Below are positions 36,789-44,820 of a stretch of DNA of 64,000 nt, piece by piece. The translations under genes and the position numbers were made by a program. This stretch comes from Bacilli bacterium (GTDB lineage Bacteria > Bacillota_I > Bacilli_A > RFN20 > CAG-826), in assembly GCA_022653695.1 (NCBI GenBank), contig JALCSW010000001.1, forward strand, positions 301,034-365,033. The letters are read 5' to 3'. Under the pieces are notes generated by a model. The model did no database searches. It was given only the letters and a program-made list of their open reading frames with translations, and was not told the origin of the DNA. Each line of letters begins with the position of its first letter. The first letter of the stretch is position 1.

Positions 36789-38004
36789 CCTTAAGAATCT
36801 CCGCCAGACCGCCTTCGGCCGTTTCCTTATAGGCCGCGGCCAGGGAATCGCCCGTGAGCTTCATCGCCCCGACCACGTTGTCAAAACTCACCTGATTCCT
36901 CTTCAGGGGCGCGATATAACGAGAATAAAGGAAAGCGTCCATGGCCCGCAACGCCCCCATGCCGTTGCGCTCAATGCAAGGGATAATGACGAAGCCGTCG
37001 ACCGGGTCGCAGCTGAGGCCCAAGAAATGCTCCATGGCGCATTCGGCCGCGTACTCGCTTTGATAAAGGCTCTCGCCCTCGATGAAGCACAAGGCTGCGG
37101 CGGCCATTGAGGCGGCCGTTCCGATTTCGGCTTGGCAACCGCCGATGGCTCCTGATATCGAAGCGTTTTGTTTTACGAGATTGCCAACGATCCCGGCCGT
37201 GAAAAGAGAATCGAGGATCGCGGCCAACGGTCGGCGCAGGTTTTTGCGTTCGTAATATAGGATCGCCGGCAAAACGCCGCTTGAACCGCATGTAGGAGCC
37301 GTTACGACCAAGCCCCCGCAGGCGCTTTCCTCGGCCACCGCGTAAGCGTAGGCGCTGATGAGCATCGTCCGTTTGCTTCCTTCATCGGTTATTCTCTTGG
37401 CTCGCCCATAAATCGCCGCGGCGTTCCGACTGACTTGAAGGCGCGGGTTCTTGTCGGCGGCGATCCTTCCCGTCGCCGCAAGGCCCCGTTCGACGGAAGC
37501 GAACATCAACCCCAAAACGCGTTTGAAGTAATCGACGATCGAAGGGTCTTCGTAACAAAGGCAGAAATCCTTGAACGAATGAAGACGTCCTTTGTTCATG
37601 AAATCTTTGATTTCCGCCAAAGAACGAAACGGATAGATGTCTTTCTCGTTAACCGAGTCGTCGTCGGTCGACGTGATCTCGCCACCGCCCAAAGAAGCGT
37701 AATGACGCGTCAAAACGACTTCATTCCCCCTGAAGGCCTCAAAGAGCAAAGTGTTAGGATGGCCTTTGGCCTCTTGAAGGGAGGGAACAACCTCGACAGG
37801 GATCGGAGCGAGCGCGTCGATGATGGCCTTTTGGCTCATATGGCCCAAACCCGTCAACGCCAACGATCCGTAGAGCGTCGCGCGAACCGCGGTCGCCTCC
37901 GAAGGCAACAGGCGCTTAAAGGCCACGGCGGCATGAAAGGGGGCGATGGTATGGGAACTGCTGGGGCCGTTGCCGATTCGAAAGAGGTTGGTCAAGGATT
38001 TCAT
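36778..38004 (-). CDS. sdaA: L-serine dehydratase, iron-sulfur type
   Basis: 408-residue single-chain enzyme converting L-serine to pyruvate and ammonia with a [4Fe-4S] cluster. N-terminal beta domain (FRIGNGPSSSHTIAPFHAA, GHMSQKAI) and C-terminal alpha domain (APTCGSSGVLPAIL, GAIGGCQAEIGTAASMAAAAL, LSCDPVDGFVIIPCIERN) supply the three cluster Cys. Oxygen-sensitive enzyme, suiting an anaerobe. Adjacent to and downstream of the MATE gene (10-bp gap). Confidence 0.95.
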   Translation of the reverse strand: MKSLTNLFRIGNGPSSSHTIAPFHAAVAFKRLLPSEATAVRATLYGSLALTGLGHMSQKAIIDALAPIPVEVVPSLQEAKGHPNTLLFEAFRGNEVVLTRHYASLGGGEITSTDDDSVNEKDIYPFRSLAEIKDFMNKGRLHSFKDFCLCYEDPSIVDYFKRVLGLMFASVERGLAATGRIAADKNPRLQVSRNAAAIYGRAKRITDEGSKRTMLISAYAYAVAEESACGGLVVTAPTCGSSGVLPAILYYERKNLRRPLAAILDSLFTAGIVGNLVKQNASISGAIGGCQAEIGTAASMAAAALCFIEGESLYQSEYAAECAMEHFLGLSCDPVDGFVIIPCIERNGMGALRAMDAFLYSRYIAPLKRNQVSFDNVVGAMKLTGDSLAAAYKETAEGGLAEILKDGR

Positions 38005-38014
38005 GGTTTGTTTT

Positions 38015-39424
38015 TTATTTTACGATAGTTGGCTCCGGCTGCGGTATCTTTGTTTCAGAAACGAGCGATTCGTTTTTCCTGAATATCGGTTTGGCATAAA
38101 CGAATACGATAAACCCGACGAAATTCACGATCCCAGCGAATATCCAGGCCATGCTTTGGGCGCCCAAAGCCGCAACAACCCCATAAGGAATCACCAAAAC
38201 GAGGGCGCCGATGATCCGCCAAGCCATTTCGGTGACGCCACTCCAAAAAGAGACGCTCGGTTTGCCAATAGCCGATAGAGCGTTTCTCCCAAGGTAAATC
38301 ATGTTCAGCAGCAAATAACCGGCCATATCCCAATAAAGGTAGATACGGCAATATTCTATTGTCTCGGCATCGGGATTGGCCAAGAAAAAGAAGGCGGCCT
38401 TGTCGCGGACGAGGAAAGTGAGAACGATCTGGATGACGGATTGAACCAATAAAACGACGAATGATTGGCTGATGCCGTCTTTGACCCGCTTGTATTGTTT
38501 CGCTCCGTAATTCTGTCCGCAAAAAGCGCCTAAGGAGTACCCGTAAGCGATGATAAAGGTACAGAGCAGATAATCGACGCGACTGCCGGCATAATACCCG
38601 TTGATAGCGGCCGTTCCATACCCATCGATCGATCGTTGCATCGCCATGACCCCGATGGCTAGGATGGAAAATTCGAGGGCTAAAGGAATGCCAATCCGCA
38701 AATGATCATGGACGAATTTGCGATCGTACTTAAAGTCTTCTTTTCGTAAGTGAAGTTCAGGATATTTGAAATAGACCATGAAGTAACTCGTTATCGAGGC
38801 GATTACCGTCGAGGCGACGAAAGCCAAGGCGCACCCCATCACCCCCCAGTGAGCCACCCAAATGAAAAGAAAATCGAGCAAGATGTTTATCGCGGCGTAA
38901 ACGCTCATCGAAACGAACTGCAAAACAGCGTCGCCGATCGCTCGCATGAAATTCTGGTAGAAATACAGAAAAAAAGTCCCAAGCAGGCCCCCGAGCATAA
39001 CGTACATGTATATCCGCGAATAATCGTAAAGCGCCGTCCCAGACGAAACTCCACCCGCAGCAAGGAAAGCCGGGACAAGCAAAAGAGTAGCCATCGTCAT
39101 GATAAGGCCAGCGATAAGGTTTATAAGGATGGAAATTCCATAACTATGCCGCACAGCTTTGACGTCTTTTGCACCAAAAAGCTGAGAGGTGAAATTGCCC
39201 AACCCGGCCGGCAGACCTTGCGCAAAAATAGTGGCCGGATAGATGATGTTGGCCGAAGCGCCCACCGCCGAAAAAGCGGTCGCGCCCAATTGGCCGACGA
39301 AAACGCTGTCGCCCCACGAATAGGCCATTTGAACCAAATTGCCTAAGAATATGGGGATCGAGAAGATAAGCAGCACTTTCCACGGCGTGCCGACCGTTAA
39401 ATCCTTTTGTTGCGCGTGTCCCAT
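38015..39424 (-). CDS. MATE family efflux transporter
   Basis: 469-residue, 12-helix multidrug/toxin exporter. N-terminal PWKVLLIFSIPIFLGNLVQMAYSWGDSVFVGQLGATAFSAVGAS is typical. Related proteins export cationic compounds using Na+ or H+; substrate unknown here. Begins a run with sdaA and the pentapeptide gene. The start has only a weak GAGCGG upstream. Confidence 0.93.
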   Translation of the reverse strand: MGHAQQKDLTVGTPWKVLLIFSIPIFLGNLVQMAYSWGDSVFVGQLGATAFSAVGASANIIYPATIFAQGLPAGLGNFTSQLFGAKDVKAVRHSYGISILINLIAGLIMTMATLLLVPAFLAAGGVSSGTALYDYSRIYMYVMLGGLLGTFFLYFYQNFMRAIGDAVLQFVSMSVYAAINILLDFLFIWVAHWGVMGCALAFVASTVIASITSYFMVYFKYPELHLRKEDFKYDRKFVHDHLRIGIPLALEFSILAIGVMAMQRSIDGYGTAAINGYYAGSRVDYLLCTFIIAYGYSLGAFCGQNYGAKQYKRVKDGISQSFVVLLVQSVIQIVLTFLVRDKAAFFFLANPDAETIEYCRIYLYWDMAGYLLLNMIYLGRNALSAIGKPSVSFWSGVTEMAWRIIGALVLVIPYGVVAALGAQSMAWIFAGIVNFVGFIVFVYAKPIFRKNESLVSETKIPQPEPTIVK

Positions 39425-39525
39425 TTCTGCAACCCGCTCAATAACTATACAGCCTCCATGGCGAGTTAGAAGTGGAATAGCGATCGTTTCGACATTTCTT
39501 TATTTCAGGACGAGAAAGGGGGTTA

Positions 39526-39550
39526 CTTCCGTAAAACGGAAGGCTATCAT
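39526..39550 (+). promoter_or_regulatory. Leaderless promoter with palindrome for the P-loop kinase
   Basis: TTACTT, 16-bp spacer, TATCAT (39545-39550), 9 nt before the ATG. The spacer holds the perfect inverted repeat CTTCCGT-AAA-ACGGAAG, a possible operator. No Shine-Dalgarno is seen. Confidence 0.45.
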
Positions 39551-39559
39551 TGGATAGTT

Positions 39560-40099
39560 ATGAGAACTTTCATTCTTCTATCAGCGATCCCGGGCGCTGG
39601 GAAAAGCACTTGGGCACGCCAGTTTAAGGCGGAGAACAAAAACACCTTCATCGTCTCCAGCGACGAGATTCGCAAGGAACGTTTTGGCGCGGTCAACAAC
39701 TTCCAGCACGAGCAGGAAGTCTGGCAGATCTTCCTTGACACCATCAACCATTATGCCGAAACGATGGATGAGGTCACCGTCATCGCCGACGCGACGAACC
39801 TTGAGAACCGGTTCCGCGAATTCTATTGCAAAGGGACCCCGAAATTCGACAAGCATATCCTGGTCCTTTTCGACGTCCCCTATGAAGTCTGCCTCATCCA
39901 AAACCAAATGAGAACGTCCGACCGCATCGTTCCGCTCCATGCGATGGAACGGATGAAATCGCAATTGGAATTCCCTTCGCCCGAAGTCTTAGCGATGTAC
40001 GACCAATATATCCTCGTCAAGAACTTCTCGAAGAAAGTCAAAGTCGCGGACGAACGCCCAGCCGACGAACCCGACGCTTTTCCAAAATCCGGAAATTGA
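39560..40099 (+). CDS. P-loop kinase of the polynucleotide/zeta-like AAA_33 type
   Basis: 179-residue predicted kinase: Walker A SAIPGAGKSTWARQF, ISSDEIRKERFG-type motif (IVSSDEIRKERFGA), VTVIADATNLENRFREFY (DATN) and a lid region near MRTSDRIVPLHAMERMKSQLEFP. Related proteins phosphorylate RNA/DNA ends, small molecules or nucleotides; substrate unknown. Single gene flanked by divergent MATE and a bidirectional terminator; no antitoxin alongside, so a zeta toxin role is unlikely. Confidence 0.8.
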   Translation: MRTFILLSAIPGAGKSTWARQFKAENKNTFIVSSDEIRKERFGAVNNFQHEQEVWQIFLDTINHYAETMDEVTVIADATNLENRFREFYCKGTPKFDKHILVLFDVPYEVCLIQNQMRTSDRIVPLHAMERMKSQLEFPSPEVLAMYDQYILVKNFSKKVKVADERPADEPDAFPKSGN

Positions 40100-40106
40100 C
40101 CGCAAG

Positions 40107-40136
40107 AAAAACCCGAACCGCGAAGTTCGGGTTTTT
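40107..40136. terminator. Bidirectional terminator between kinase and membrane protein genes
   Basis: AAAAACCCGAAC-CGCGAA-GTTCGGGTTTTT, a perfect 12-bp stem with A/T runs on both sides, between convergent genes. Confidence 0.9.
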
Positions 40137-40155
40137 GAATGCTTTGAAGAAACGC

Positions 40156-41094
40156 TCAGCGGGCGGGCGAAGCGGCGGCCTTTTTCTTGTCCTTAAGGGT
40201 AACGACAAGAAAGGCGACGCCGGCGACGATGACAAGGCCGCCAAAGACCATAGCGCAAACCGGATAGGCCAAACCGGAATAACTGAGATCGGCGGTTTCA
40301 AGATGGACCGAAGCGGCATCACGGAAATAGAAGTCGAAGATGCCGTTGCTCGCAATGGTGGCGCCCACGAGCATGACAGCGACGCTGTCGAGAACGCCGG
40401 CGAGGGAAAGATCTTTCTTGTTCTTAATGATGAAACCGGCGACGATCGCTAACACTGAGGCGATGGCGAGGCCAAGGCAACTAAAGCCAAGAACCGAGGA
40501 GACCTGCAGATTGTAGGCTATAAGATTATCCCCACGAGCCCAAATGCCAACCATGGCAAGCAAAATCTCAAGCGCCGTGAGGCCAAGGAAGAGACCACCG
40601 CCATATGAAAGACCAGTGAGAAGAACCTTACTATCGCGGCCATCGAAAACGCGAACCATCGGAATGTTCGCGGCGATAAGAAGAACGATCGCGATGAGAA
40701 GGCCTAGCACAACGATAAAAGGGATGCTCCCAAAGGAAAGAAGATCGAAATAAACGGCCGCATTCGCAATGGCGAAAACCGCTCCAATATATCCTTCAAC
40801 GATAAAGGCGGTAAAACTCTTGACGATGGTGTCATCATCGTCCGGCTTAATGATGCTTTTCACGGCTTGGACGAAACCATAAATACTGATCATGAACATG
40901 GTCAAACCAATGGCGGCCAATTCAAGGTTGAAGTTAAAAGCGAAAACCTTGTCACCGGTAAAAGCGGTGTTGATGGCCGTCCACCAAAGCGGAGTGACGA
41001 AAATGCCATAATAAAGGCCCAGAACGCCAAACGCGCAGGCAATCAACGCATGGAAAATCAACGATAAGGTACGAGAAGTGTTGCCATATTTCAT
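40156..41094 (-). CDS. Multi-spanning membrane protein of unknown function
   Basis: 312 residues with about eight hydrophobic helices, a charged loop KPDDDDTIVKS after helix 2-3, and a Lys-rich C-terminal tail (LKDKKKAAASPAR). I do not recognise a family. It is monocistronic: a promoter containing a palindrome precedes it and a strong terminator follows. Topology suggests an integral membrane protein with the tail in the cytosol. Confidence 0.6.
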   Translation of the reverse strand: MKYGNTSRTLSLIFHALIACAFGVLGLYYGIFVTPLWWTAINTAFTGDKVFAFNFNLELAAIGLTMFMISIYGFVQAVKSIIKPDDDDTIVKSFTAFIVEGYIGAVFAIANAAVYFDLLSFGSIPFIVVLGLLIAIVLLIAANIPMVRVFDGRDSKVLLTGLSYGGGLFLGLTALEILLAMVGIWARGDNLIAYNLQVSSVLGFSCLGLAIASVLAIVAGFIIKNKKDLSLAGVLDSVAVMLVGATIASNGIFDFYFRDAASVHLETADLSYSGLAYPVCAMVFGGLVIVAGVAFLVVTLKDKKKAAASPAR

Positions 41095-41153
41095 ATTTTT
41101 TTACCTCACGAGCGACTGGGGCTTCAAAAAGAATGCCTTCAGCGCGACTTACT

Positions 41154-41183
41154 AATTTAAGTCTATCTTATAAAGATAGTCAA
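41154..41183 (-). promoter_or_regulatory. Promoter with central palindrome for the membrane protein gene
   Basis: Minus-strand TTGACT (41178-41183), 18-bp spacer, TAAATT (41154-41159). The spacer contains CTATCTT-ATA-AAGATAG (41163-41179), a 17-bp inverted repeat well placed to act as a repressor site. Confidence 0.55.
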
Positions 41184-41225
41184 TGCGTGACTTCTCCGCG
41201 GCCCCCAAAACCCCACTATCAATGG

Positions 41226-42419
41226 TCATTTGCCTATTTTTTCAGAAACGGCGATGGAACTCATCAAAGCCCAGGACAGATTATATCCACCGCACAAACC
41301 ATCGATGTCAAGAACCTCGCCGGCGAAGAAAACGCCCTTCTCCCGCTTGGACTCCAAACCAGAAACCACATCCCCAAGAGAAACTCCGCCTAAACTGACC
41401 TGGCTGTTAACAAACGGATAGGGGCTCGCCGGAACGAAGACAAGGTCCTTCATTGAACGGGCGAGAATCTTTAGCTGAGTGGTTGAAAGATTGTTCTGCT
41501 GAATATGATTAATTTTATAAAAAAACGAAACTAATGATTTGGGAAAATACCCGTCTAAGAAGTTAGTTGGGTTGAGTTTATGAAAAGCGGATAAATCATC
41601 AAGCAAAACGGACTCCGCTTGATCGGGGAAGAAATCAAGGTGGATGGAGGATAGCGCCAACACCCCTAAGCGCATCAGAACGCTCTCAAGATTGAAAATC
41701 ACAATGCCGGAAAGGCCATTGCCCTTAAAAAGAACTTCGCCTCTTTCCTTAAAGAGAACATGGGTGCCCGCGATGGCTTTGACGGAAACTTTGCGGCGCA
41801 AGCCAGAGAGCGGCTTGACGTCTTCGGGGTTCTTGACTTGAATAGGGCAAAGCCCTGGACGAAGGGGAACGATATCGTATCCGTGCTTTTTCAAAAGCGG
41901 AAAGGTTTCCCCGTCGCTCCCCAAATTCGGAGTCGAAGCTCCGCCAATGGTGAAAACGACCTTATCAAAAAATCCAAAATCCATGCAACTTAGGTTTAGA
42001 ATGCGATATTGAGAGCCTTTTTGCACGTAGTCGGTCACTAAGCAATCCAAGTGGATAGTAACGCCAAACCGCCGAAGGGAGGCAACAAGAAAATCAGTAT
42101 AAGCCACGGCGTTATAACTTTCAGGATAAACATTATCGCCTTCACGGCGAACAGGCACGCCAAAGGATCTGATCACCGAAACGAGATATTCAAAAGGATA
42201 GGCTTTGATGGCCTCTTCCATAAACTTGGGATGGTTATATTTCTCGCCCTTCAAATCGACGTTGAGTAAATTGCAACGCCCGTTCCCGGTCGCGCAAAGT
42301 TTGCGTCCAAGTTTCTTTTCCTTTTCAAAAATGTGAATCTCATACTCGGGGTGATCCTGTTTAAGCAAAAGGGCAGTATAAATCCCAGAGGCTCCCCCGC
42401 CAATAATCGCTATCCGCAT
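41226..42419 (-). CDS. HI0933/BaiN-type flavoprotein
   Basis: 397-residue FAD-dependent oxidoreductase: N-terminal Rossmann motif IAIIGGGASGIYTALLL, KLGRKLCATGNGRCNLLN, FTIGGASTPNLGSDG and a C-terminal GVFFAGEVLDIDGLCGGYNLSWAL. The family includes BaiN, a bile-acid reductase, but most members have no known substrate, so function is left open. The ATG has no clear Shine-Dalgarno and a TAGACT box 6 nt upstream. Confidence 0.9.
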   Translation of the reverse strand: MRIAIIGGGASGIYTALLLKQDHPEYEIHIFEKEKKLGRKLCATGNGRCNLLNVDLKGEKYNHPKFMEEAIKAYPFEYLVSVIRSFGVPVRREGDNVYPESYNAVAYTDFLVASLRRFGVTIHLDCLVTDYVQKGSQYRILNLSCMDFGFFDKVVFTIGGASTPNLGSDGETFPLLKKHGYDIVPLRPGLCPIQVKNPEDVKPLSGLRRKVSVKAIAGTHVLFKERGEVLFKGNGLSGIVIFNLESVLMRLGVLALSSIHLDFFPDQAESVLLDDLSAFHKLNPTNFLDGYFPKSLVSFFYKINHIQQNNLSTTQLKILARSMKDLVFVPASPYPFVNSQVSLGGVSLGDVVSGLESKREKGVFFAGEVLDIDGLCGGYNLSWALMSSIAVSEKIGK

Positions 42420-42479
42420 AGCAATAGTCTATTCCATTTGGGGCAACAACGAAAACAAGATAGACTTTATTTAATGGTC

Positions 42480-43823
42480 TTATTTTTCTAGATAACGCTT
42501 AATCTCAAATGGTGTCACTTGTGACCTATATTCGTCCCATTCAATTTCTTTGGCTTCCAAATACTTGCCATAAGCGTGTTCGCCGACAACCTCCTTCATG
42601 AGTGGATCGGCCTTGAAGTCTTGGATGGCCTCGTGCAGGTTGTTCGGCATATTGGGAATGCCTTGGGCGACTCTCTGATCAGCGCTCAAAGAAAAGATGT
42701 TATCGTAGACAGGCGGCACGATTTCATCGTCTTTCGCGTTGAGGATCCCATCGAGGCCGCTGGCCAAAATTCCAGAAAGGGCCAAATATGGGTTGGCTGA
42801 CGAATCGACGCAACGGATTTCGGTTCTGGTGCTGGAGCCTCTTGTGGCAGGAATGCGGATCATCGACGAACGGTTGGCATCGCTCCAACAAACATAACAC
42901 GGAGCTTCATATCCTGGAATCAAACGCTTATATGAATTGACGATCGGATTCGTAAGAAGGGCGAATCCGCGTGCGTGCTTGATTATCCCGGTGATCCATT
43001 TGCGGCACACCAAGGACAATTTCATGGGATCGTTCGCATCAAAGAAAATATCGTTGCCATCTTTGTCGGCCAAAGAGCAATTCGTGTGCATTCCGCTTCC
43101 ATTGATTCCAGCCACCGGTTTAGGCATGAACGAAGCCAAATAGCCATCTTTGTGGGCCACGAACTTAACGACTTGCTTGAACGTCTGAACGTCATCGCAG
43201 GCCTGAAGAACGTTTGAAAAACGGAAATTGATTTCGTTTTGCCCTGGAGCGACTTCATGATGGGCGGTCTGAATGACAAAACCTAGTTTCTCGAGTTCCA
43301 AAGCGATATCGCGACGAACATATTCGCTGCCATCGATCGGCGAAAGGTCAAAATAAGAAGCCTGATCGAGCGGCTCCATAATCGGATGGCCCTTATCGTC
43401 CAATTTGAAAAGAAAGAACTCCGGCTCGAAACCAACGTTAAGGTTTTCAAAACCGGCCTCTCGCATTTTGGAGATCGCCTGCTTCAAAATGAAACGCGGG
43501 TCTCCCGGAAAGGGTTTCCCATAAGGCGTGTAAACATCGCAAACCAAGCGGGCGATCTTTCCATGGGAGCTGTCTTCAAAATCCAAAACCATCCAAGTTG
43601 AAAGGTCGGGACGAAGATACATGTCCGCCTCTTTGATGCGAACAAAGCCCTCGATGGAAGACCCATCGAACATGATTTTATTGCCAAGAGCGGCCGGCAA
43701 CTGACTTACGGCGATTTCAACCGCTTTGATAGTCCCTAGAATATCGGTGAATTGAAGACGGACATATTGAACGTCTTCGGCCTTTGCCATCTCCAAAATA
43801 TCCTTTTTAGTGTACTTTTGCAT
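42480..43823 (-). CDS. glnA: Glutamine synthetase, type I
   Basis: 447-residue GS type I-alpha assimilating ammonium into glutamine: FTDILGTIKAVEI, FDGSSIEGFVRIKEADMYLRPD, HHEVAPGQNEINFRF, KPVAGINGSGMHTNCSL, NRSSMIRIPATRGSSTRTEIRCVDSSANPYLA. No adenylylation motif NLYDLP. Bacillus GS is regulated by feedback and GlnR, but no glnR neighbour occurs here. Followed by the flavoprotein gene on the same strand. Confidence 0.97.
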   Translation of the reverse strand: MQKYTKKDILEMAKAEDVQYVRLQFTDILGTIKAVEIAVSQLPAALGNKIMFDGSSIEGFVRIKEADMYLRPDLSTWMVLDFEDSSHGKIARLVCDVYTPYGKPFPGDPRFILKQAISKMREAGFENLNVGFEPEFFLFKLDDKGHPIMEPLDQASYFDLSPIDGSEYVRRDIALELEKLGFVIQTAHHEVAPGQNEINFRFSNVLQACDDVQTFKQVVKFVAHKDGYLASFMPKPVAGINGSGMHTNCSLADKDGNDIFFDANDPMKLSLVCRKWITGIIKHARGFALLTNPIVNSYKRLIPGYEAPCYVCWSDANRSSMIRIPATRGSSTRTEIRCVDSSANPYLALSGILASGLDGILNAKDDEIVPPVYDNIFSLSADQRVAQGIPNMPNNLHEAIQDFKADPLMKEVVGEHAYGKYLEAKEIEWDEYRSQVTPFEIKRYLEK

Positions 43824-43858
43824 GATGATTTATAACCTTTCTTCATAAATCCGCCCTA

Positions 43859-43886
43859 ATTATTGGATATTTTGGAATTCATTCAA
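43859..43886 (-). promoter_or_regulatory. glnA promoter
   Basis: TTGAAT (43881-43886), 16-bp spacer, AATAAT (43859-43864) on the minus strand, about 35 nt before the glnA ATG; AAAGG lies in between. I looked for a GlnR box (TGTNA-N7-TNACA) and did not find one. Confidence 0.6.
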
Positions 43887-43990
43887 TACTTTTTTCCAAA
43901 AATTAGTTTTTCTTCGATGCCACAGCCCCACAAAAGCCATCGTCGATCGAACCGCGCAAAACCCAACGGATCCGCTTCGATGCGGCAATC

Positions 43991-44015
43991 GAAAAAACGC
44001 GCCTGATGGGCGCGT
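43991..44015 (-). terminator. Terminator after the DtxR-family gene
   Basis: ACGCGCC-CATCA-GGCGCGT followed by TTTTTC on the minus strand, just after the regulator's stop codon. Confidence 0.85.
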
Positions 44016-44023
44016 CCAATTCG

Positions 44024-44401
44024 TTAACTTTTTGATTTAGCTACGACTTTTGACTCGATCGCTTTGAACGTCTCTTCGGAAATGACATGCTCGATTTGGC
44101 AGCAATCGATCTCCGCTGTCTCGGAAGAGACGCCAATGCTTTCCAAATAGGCCCGCAAAACCTTATGGCGATGATAAACCTCGCTCGCCACTTTAACGCC
44201 CAACGGGGTGAGGGCCAACTCGCCATAGCGAGCCTTGCTGATAAACCCGCGAGATTTCAATTCGCTCGCCATCTGCGTAGCAGCCGGTTTGCTGACACGC
44301 AAAGCCTTGGCAACGTTCGTGATCGAAAGAGGAAGTTCCTTTTCGCCAAGAACCAAAATGGTCTCCAAATAATCTTCCACCGCTTTTGAGTTCTTTCTCA
44401 T
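44024..44401 (-). CDS. DtxR/MntR-family metal-dependent regulator
   Basis: 125-residue regulator with N-terminal winged helix (AVEDYLETILVLGEKELPLSITNVAKALRVSKPAATQMASELKSRGFI) and a dimerisation domain carrying metal ligands (EVYHRHKVLRAYLES, AEIDCCQIEHVIS). No C-terminal SH3 domain, like MntR or IdeR-short forms. Divergent from feoAB, so iron-dependent repression is likely. The ATG MRKNSK lies 9 nt after TATAAT; the track start would overlap that -10 box. Confidence 0.88.
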   Translation of the reverse strand: MRKNSKAVEDYLETILVLGEKELPLSITNVAKALRVSKPAATQMASELKSRGFISKARYGELALTPLGVKVASEVYHRHKVLRAYLESIGVSSETAEIDCCQIEHVISEETFKAIESKVVAKSKS

Positions 44402-44454
44402 GTTAGTTAGATTATACATTCTTATACGATGTTTATGAAAGTTTTGCTTGCCCC

Positions 44455-44511
44455 TTGTGGAAACGATCCCATTTGTCTATTATATTCATGGCTAGTTAAC
44501 ACGGGTTAACT
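44455..44511 (+). promoter_or_regulatory. feo promoter with a putative DtxR-type operator
   Basis: TTGTGG (44455-44460), 17-bp spacer, TATTAT (44478-44483). Right at the expected start of transcription lies AGTTAAC-ACGG-GTTAACT (44494-44511), an 18-bp perfect inverted repeat. Its size suits a DtxR-family dimer and the regulator gene is divergent, but the sequence differs from the classical TTAGGTTAGSCTAACCTAA box. Confidence 0.65.
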
Positions 44512-44529
44512 TTGCTAGGGGAGAATCGA

Positions 44530-44820
44530 ATGTCACAACCAGACGATAATAGACGCCGATTGAGTCTTAAAGCCGGTGAATGCGGCCATCTTAGCGACCT
44601 GAGAAGAGGCCAAAAGGCCATCGTTCTCGATTTCCATAACGACAATGCAGCCCTAAGGCGCCACCTTTTGGATATGGGAATCACCAAAGGGGTCGTGGTC
44701 GGAGTCAAGAAGGTTGCCCCACTGGGCGATCCCGTTTGCATTGAATTAAGAGGATACGAATTAGCGATTCGTCGCGCCGATATGCGTGGAATTGACATTC
44801 AAGTATTGGGCGACAAATGA
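44530..44820 (+). CDS. feoA: Ferrous iron transport protein FeoA
   Basis: 96-residue SH3-like accessory protein of the Feo Fe2+ uptake system: LSDLRRGQKAIVLDFH, LLDMGITKGVVVGVKKVAPLGDPVCIELRGYELAIRRADM. The N-terminus is about 20 residues longer than minimal FeoA. AGGGGAG precedes the ATG; the track's upstream TTG start is rejected. Stop overlaps feoB start (ATGA). Confidence 0.93.
   Translation: MSQPDDNRRRLSLKAGECGHLSDLRRGQKAIVLDFHNDNAALRRHLLDMGITKGVVVGVKKVAPLGDPVCIELRGYELAIRRADMRGIDIQVLGDK

Noticed and set aside
39560-40099. Zeta toxin of a toxin-antitoxin pair
   Set aside because: Only a generic P-loop kinase signature; no adjacent antitoxin gene.
43824-44023. GlnR operator upstream of glnA
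   Set aside because: No TGTNA-N7-TNACA element; the TTTTGGAA/TTCCAAAA repeat there is too AT-simple to assign.
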